A stretch of DNA of 64,000 nucleotides from a virus. Below are positions 61,721 to 64,000 of the stretch, in pieces; position 1 is the stretch's first letter; every line of letters starts with the position of its first letter. The translations under genes were made by a program, and so were the position numbers. The stretch spans positions 1 through 64,000 of the IMG/VR virus record IMGVR_UViG_3300033993_001200; one strand, 5' to 3'. The notes beneath the pieces were generated by a model. It worked only from the letters and a program-made list of their open reading frames with translations, ran no database searches and was not told where the DNA came from.

Positions 61721-61748
61721 AAAAAGGTTGAGTATTTCTACTCAACCT
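61721..61748 (-). terminator. Terminator after the 44-aa membrane protein gene, GAAA loop
   Basis: Perfect 10-bp stem (AGGTTGAGTA/TACTCAACCT) with a GAAA tetraloop in the minus-strand RNA and a U run. Confidence 0.9.
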
Positions 61749-61779
61749 AACTGACATTATTAACAAAACATACAAACTA

Positions 61780-61914
61780 TTATTTTGTGTCTTCATGGTA
61801 ATCATTATCTTTTTTATAAATTGAATCATAAATCATCACGTAAAGTGAACCTGCTATTATGAATAATAATATAAAAATAAGTAATGATAATGGAAGGATT
61901 AGTTCTAAATTCAT
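61780..61914 (-). CDS. Small membrane protein (44 aa)
   Basis: ATG at 61914, stop TAA at 61780. The product has one long hydrophobic segment (residues 5-28, rich in Leu, Ile and Phe) and an acidic/basic tail (YKKDNDYHEDTK). It looks like a single-pass inner-membrane microprotein with the tail in the cytoplasm. A terminator follows it, so it is probably a transcription unit of its own. It may act in superinfection exclusion, host takeover or lysis, but nothing specific is known. Confidence 0.6.
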   Translation of the reverse strand: MNLELILPLSLLIFILLFIIAGSLYVMIYDSIYKKDNDYHEDTK

Positions 61915-62140
61915 GGTGAAAAGTTGTAAAGTGAAATAAAACGTAATACTATATTTATAATGTAATATAATTTATTTAATAAAGAAAATATAAAAGTATT
62001 TTTCTTTTCTTTTTTGTCGAACTTTTTTCTTTTCTTTTTAAAGGTATTTTGCAAGAGTTGCAATGATATATAGAAGCCGAGTTTTTACACAACAGATTTT
62101 CTACGTGTTCGTCATTACAACTCAATGCAAAATGTATAAT
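61915..62140 (-). promoter_or_regulatory. Intergenic region with purine tract and long hairpin
   Basis: This 226-base gap holds two parts. From 61995 to 62042 the minus strand has two A/G-only tracts (AAAAAGAAAAGAAAAAA type) on either side of GTTCGAC. From 62047 to 62132 lies a long imperfect inverted repeat. No reading frame fits. It may contain a promoter for the 44-aa gene, a small RNA, or an initiation site. I could not identify a Bacteroidota -7/-33 promoter with confidence. Confidence 0.4.
62047..62132 (-). ncRNA. Long hairpin, possible small RNA or 3' UTR element
   Basis: Arms 62047-62065 and 62113-62132 pair over about 18 bp with one small bulge in minus-strand RNA; a G-U pair forms on that strand only, while the plus strand would have an A-C mismatch. 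The 47-base centre can form a smaller ACAC/GTGT stem. It lies right after the stop of the 97-aa gene. Size and structure fit a structured 3' UTR or small RNA. Confidence 0.4.
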
Positions 62141-62434
62141 TTAAAAATTGTATCTATAATCATCATAATATCCATTATGGGCATCATGTTGATGATTATT
62201 AAATTCTTCTGCCATATCTCCATTGAGAGATATATTACTTCGTTTTTTAGTGAATTTGTCTAAAGCTATATATAGATAGCCAATACAAGATGATTTATCT
62301 TGTAAATTTACTTCCATACCTAAATTAGACATTTGTTCACTCAGCCATGTGTTTTCTCTCCAAAGCATTTTGATAATGTTTTGGAGATGTGAGTGGTCTA
62401 AGGTGTTGATTGGTTTATAATTCCAAGTTTTCAT
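62141..62434 (-). CDS. Hypothetical protein (97 aa)
   Basis: A helical protein (LQNIIKMLWRENTWLSEQMSN) with a C-terminal His/Asp/Tyr-rich tail (NNHQHDAHNGYYDDYRYNF) that might bind metal. I do not recognise it. Its start is preceded by a long A/T-rich leader with no Shine-Dalgarno sequence, and the gene is followed by the long hairpin at 62047-62132. Confidence 0.65.
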   Translation of the reverse strand: MKTWNYKPINTLDHSHLQNIIKMLWRENTWLSEQMSNLGMEVNLQDKSSCIGYLYIALDKFTKKRSNISLNGDMAEEFNNHQHDAHNGYYDDYRYNF

Positions 62435-62501
62435 GTTGTTATGTTGTTAAAATGAAAAATAATGTCAAAAATGAGAAAGAGTTAAAAAAGAAGAACAAAA
62501 A

Positions 62502-62533
62502 AAATAAAAAAGAGATTTCTCTCTTTTTTATTT
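62502..62533 (-). terminator. Terminator overlapping the stop of the 62-aa gene, GAAA loop
   Basis: Perfect 14-bp stem (AAATAAAAAAGAGA and complement) with a GAAA tetraloop on the minus strand; the upstream arm contains the stop codon of the 62-aa gene. A-rich DNA follows. Confidence 0.8.
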
Positions 62534-62716
62534 GAATATGACAAAATATTCTTGAATTCCTAAGTTATTGTAATAACCTTGTAATTCTTTTTTATCTTCT
62601 GTCCATTCTGTAATTTGGAGTTTTTTTTCTCCAAATGTAATAGCATCAGCTAATGTAGCAAACTTATAATTTGCTGCTACAATACCATCCATGTTATAAC
62701 TCTGTGCTTTAATCAT
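62528..62716 (-). CDS. Small hypothetical protein (62 aa)
   Basis: A 62-residue, alpha/beta protein (YNMDGIVAANYKFATLADAI, then KKLQITEWTEDKKEL) resembling a short dsRBD-like or KTSC-like fold but not matching a family I can name. Its stop lies within a terminator stem. It is 20 bases downstream of the lipoprotein gene. Confidence 0.6.
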   Translation of the reverse strand: MIKAQSYNMDGIVAANYKFATLADAITFGEKKLQITEWTEDKKELQGYYNNLGIQEYFVIFK

Positions 62717-62736
62717 AGTTTTTGTTTGTTTAGTTA

Positions 62737-63117
62737 TTAATCCTTTATCTCATAGTGAAATAAAGTTTTCTCTTTTGTATTATTATCAATACTGTGTAAT
62801 CTTTTAAAAATTTCCCAACTTACAATATAACCATCTTTATCAAATGGTACTCTAAAGTTGATTAAATCAAAAGGAGATTGTGGATTCCATCCTTTATCCC
62901 TCAGCTCAGATGCATATACTACTCTATATGCATTGAGATTTTCTCTTATAATTTCAGGTTTAATATCGAAATAATAAGAGAAGCATTCTATCTCATCATT
63001 AGATGAGCATAGTTCAGCTAAGCAAGATTTTGAAATAAGTAAGTCTGTGTTTACATCTTGAGATTTACAAGATGTAAAAATAATGATTGACATAAATGCT
63101 AAAATAAGATTTTTCAT
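62737..63117 (-). CDS. Phage-encoded lipoprotein
   Basis: A 126-residue protein with a lipoprotein signal peptide (MKNLILAFMSIIIFTSCKSQ, lipobox FTSC with Cys17). The mature part has three more cysteines and strands. Such small phage lipoproteins are placed in the inner or outer membrane of the host and often block infection by other phages by hiding receptors or blocking DNA entry; that role is inferred from the family type, not shown. It is preceded by a terminator and followed by the 62-aa gene. Confidence 0.75.
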   Translation of the reverse strand: MKNLILAFMSIIIFTSCKSQDVNTDLLISKSCLAELCSSNDEIECFSYYFDIKPEIIRENLNAYRVVYASELRDKGWNPQSPFDLINFRVPFDKDGYIVSWEIFKRLHSIDNNTKEKTLFHYEIKD

Positions 63118-63145
63118 AGTTATCTTGATTTAAATGTTAAAAAAT

Positions 63146-63170
63146 AAGGAGATGTATTACACATCTCCTT
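63146..63170 (-). terminator. Terminator at the stop of the 117-aa gene
   Basis: Perfect 10-bp stem (AAGGAGATGT/ACATCTCCTT) with a GTAAT loop on the minus strand and six U; the stop codon of the 117-aa gene touches it. Confidence 0.85.
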
Positions 63171-63523
63171 TAAATAAACTTATTTAAAGTAAAGTCCCAA
63201 ATGAAAGCTTCATCTGTAGCTATTACTTCGCCTTCAATAGTAGTGTAATATACACTACCATTGATAAATTTTTCTCTACCAATCAAATCAATCCCATGCA
63301 CATAAATGCACATAGAATTTGTATCAATAAATTTAGCCTTAACAAAGTAAGGCTGTTCATTAAACCAATCACATACTTCTTGCCATTTAGCAAAGTATGG
63401 ACTTTGAACAGGATGCATAGTAGAATAAACTCTACTATGATTGTTGTTTTCTGCAGTAAGAGTTTCTTTTAATTCTTTGGGTATTACTGCTCTACCCATG
63501 ATTGTTATTTCTGTGTTGTTCAT
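63170..63523 (-). CDS. Hypothetical protein (117 aa)
   Basis: A protein of mixed structure. The first residues (MNNTEITIMGRAVIPKEL) and the repeated strand-turn layout (AKFIDTNSMCIYVHG, GSVYYTTIEGEVIATDEA) suggest a small beta-rich fold. It is unknown to me. It lies before the lipoprotein gene with a terminator between, and has the usual A/T-rich leader. Confidence 0.65.
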   Translation of the reverse strand: MNNTEITIMGRAVIPKELKETLTAENNNHSRVYSTMHPVQSPYFAKWQEVCDWFNEQPYFVKAKFIDTNSMCIYVHGIDLIGREKFINGSVYYTTIEGEVIATDEAFIWDFTLNKFI

Positions 63524-63539
63524 GTTTTAAATTTAAAAG

Positions 63540-63680
63540 TTAAAAATAATTCATTTCATCTTCAATATCTTGAATCATATTCTCCATAAAACGTGATTCA
63601 ATATTTCCTAAACTTGTTTGTTTAGGAACAGGTTTATGTATTTCTGTTAATAAGAAATATGAGTTACCTAAAATGGTAAC
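63540..63680 (-). CDS. Open frame without ATG start, possible frameshift extension
   Basis: From 63680 down to TAA at 63540 runs a protein-like frame of 46 codons (…PKQTSLGNIESRFMENMIQD…) that has no ATG before 63587. It begins inside the last codons of the 45-aa gene in the -1 frame, and a 10-bp hairpin (63659-63684) lies on the junction. Either the 45-aa gene shifts frame here or a non-standard start is used. It could also be a remnant. Confidence 0.3.
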   Translation of the reverse strand, partial: VTILGNSYFLLTEIHKPVPKQTSLGNIESRFMENMIQDIEDEMNYF

Positions 63681-63684
63681 TCAT
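63659..63684 (-). other. Hairpin at the stop of the 45-aa gene
   Basis: Perfect 10-bp stem (ATGAGTTACC/GGTAACTCAT) with a 6-base loop. The following sequence is T/A mixed, so it is a weak terminator or a frameshift-stimulating structure. Confidence 0.5.
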
Positions 63685-63805
63685 AATCATCGTCATTTAT
63701 GTAATTATGTTCGTATTCATCATCTTCAGGAAGATAGTCTTCTGGTAGGTAATATTGTTCCATTAAGTCAAAATAATCAAGTCCTAATTCTAATGGTGTG
63801 TACAT
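63668..63805 (-). CDS. Small acidic protein (45 aa)
   Basis: ATG at 63805, stop TAG at 63668, the only TAG noted in this window. The product (MYTPLELGLDYFDLMEQYYL, then PEDYLPEDDEYEHNYINDDD) has about 15 acidic residues and many tyrosines, so it may mimic DNA, as several anti-restriction or anti-host phage proteins do. That role is only a guess from charge. It is 10 bases after the 27-aa membrane protein gene. Confidence 0.6.
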   Translation of the reverse strand: MYTPLELGLDYFDLMEQYYLPEDYLPEDDEYEHNYINDDDYELPF

Positions 63806-63814
63806 ATTTGGAAA

Positions 63815-63898
63815 TTATTTTTGTGTTGGAAATAAGTTTATATTAGTTAAGAGGTAAATCATAACTATAAATGTTGTAATAATGAGTAGAGTTTCCAT
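63815..63898 (-). CDS. Single-pass membrane microprotein (27 aa)
   Basis: ATG at 63898, stop TAA at 63815. The product (METLLIITTFIVMIYLLTNI and seven more residues) is almost entirely a hydrophobic helix with a short polar end. It is probably inserted in the inner membrane. It is the first gene after a terminator and is followed 10 bases later by the acidic 45-aa gene. Confidence 0.5.
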   Translation of the reverse strand: METLLIITTFIVMIYLLTNINLFPTQK

Positions 63899-63920
63899 GT
63901 TTTGTGTGTTTATTTAAAAA

Positions 63921-63960
63921 ATAGTATTACCCTTTATGTTGTATAAAAGGTAATACTATA
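63921..63960 (-). terminator. Long terminator hairpin at the right end
   Basis: An 11-bp outer stem (ATAGTATTACC/GGTAATACTAT) with an inner 5-bp stem, followed on the minus strand by six U. It ends the gene that enters from the right edge. Confidence 0.8.
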
Positions 63961-63964
63961 AGAT

Positions 63965-64000
63965 TTAGATAGAAGCAAAGGTTTGCTTTTTTGACTTGCT
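63965..64000 (-). CDS. Last codons of a gene entering from the right edge
   Basis: On the minus strand a frame open to the window edge reads …SKSKKQTFASI and ends with TAA at 63965, immediately upstream of a terminator. The terminator supports a real gene end, but only 11 residues are visible. Confidence 0.4.
   Translation of the reverse strand, partial: SKSKKQTFASI

Noticed and set aside
1-64000. CRISPR array or insertion sequence
   Set aside because: No regularly spaced direct repeats, no transposase motifs and no terminal inverted repeats around a gene were noticed.

Overview
This 64 kb window is most likely part of a tailed phage genome of the crAss-like group (Crassvirales) infecting a member of the Bacteroidota. 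Four things support this. Genes form two long convergent blocks (virion genes on +, replication genes on -). There is a run of very large virion genes (1565, 1385, 850, 6557 and 1545 codons). The 6557-codon protein carries a DFDVD motif (DxDxD), the catalytic signature of crAss-like/YonO-type RNA polymerases. The DNA is AT-rich, with A/T-rich leaders instead of Shine-Dalgarno sites, as in Bacteroidota. The standard code fits: TAA dominates, and TGA and TAG are also used as stops. No integrase is visible.

Left block, + strand, 1-40417. The 3' end of a truncated virion gene is followed by a small lysis module (peptidoglycan-active protein with an H..SAGC signature and a holin-like membrane protein) and a terminator. 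Next come a PD-(D/E)XK nuclease, tail/neck-type proteins including an IHF-like one, a muzzle-like 1565 aa protein, and the cargo/ejection-type proteins. The 6557 aa polyprotein combines RNA polymerase, a degenerate metallopeptidase-like segment, a NADAR domain, an SF1 helicase and a C-terminal ADP-ribosyltransferase-like domain. A 1545 aa protein closes the block. A perfect 12-bp bidirectional terminator (40443-40473) separates the two blocks.

Right block, - strand, 64000-40521. Reading in transcription order: small membrane and acidic proteins, a lipoprotein, a family B DNA polymerase, an SF2 helicase, a DnaB-like helicase, a Sak4-like ATPase, an HTH protein, an SSB candidate and a Toprim primase. 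Then comes a four-gene ubiquitin-like conjugation set: a Ubl candidate with GG at residues 75-76 followed by a 139-residue tail, an E2-like protein, a JAMM/JAB peptidase and a ThiF/E1-like enzyme. It is overlapped by a Holliday-junction-resolvase-like and an exonuclease-like gene. After these come accessory genes: two related glucosaminidases, a radical SAM protein, a zinc peptidase, dUTPase, a spanin-like protein, and a tRNA-like element with no anticodon stem.

The most interesting parts are the Ubl/E2/JAMM/E1 set wired into recombination genes, the co-occurrence of opposing ADP-ribose domains (ART and NADAR) in the RNA polymerase polyprotein, a possible beta-barrel segment in a cargo protein, and minus-strand hairpins with GNRA loops placed just before start codons. 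All function calls are from motifs read by eye; no database search was possible.
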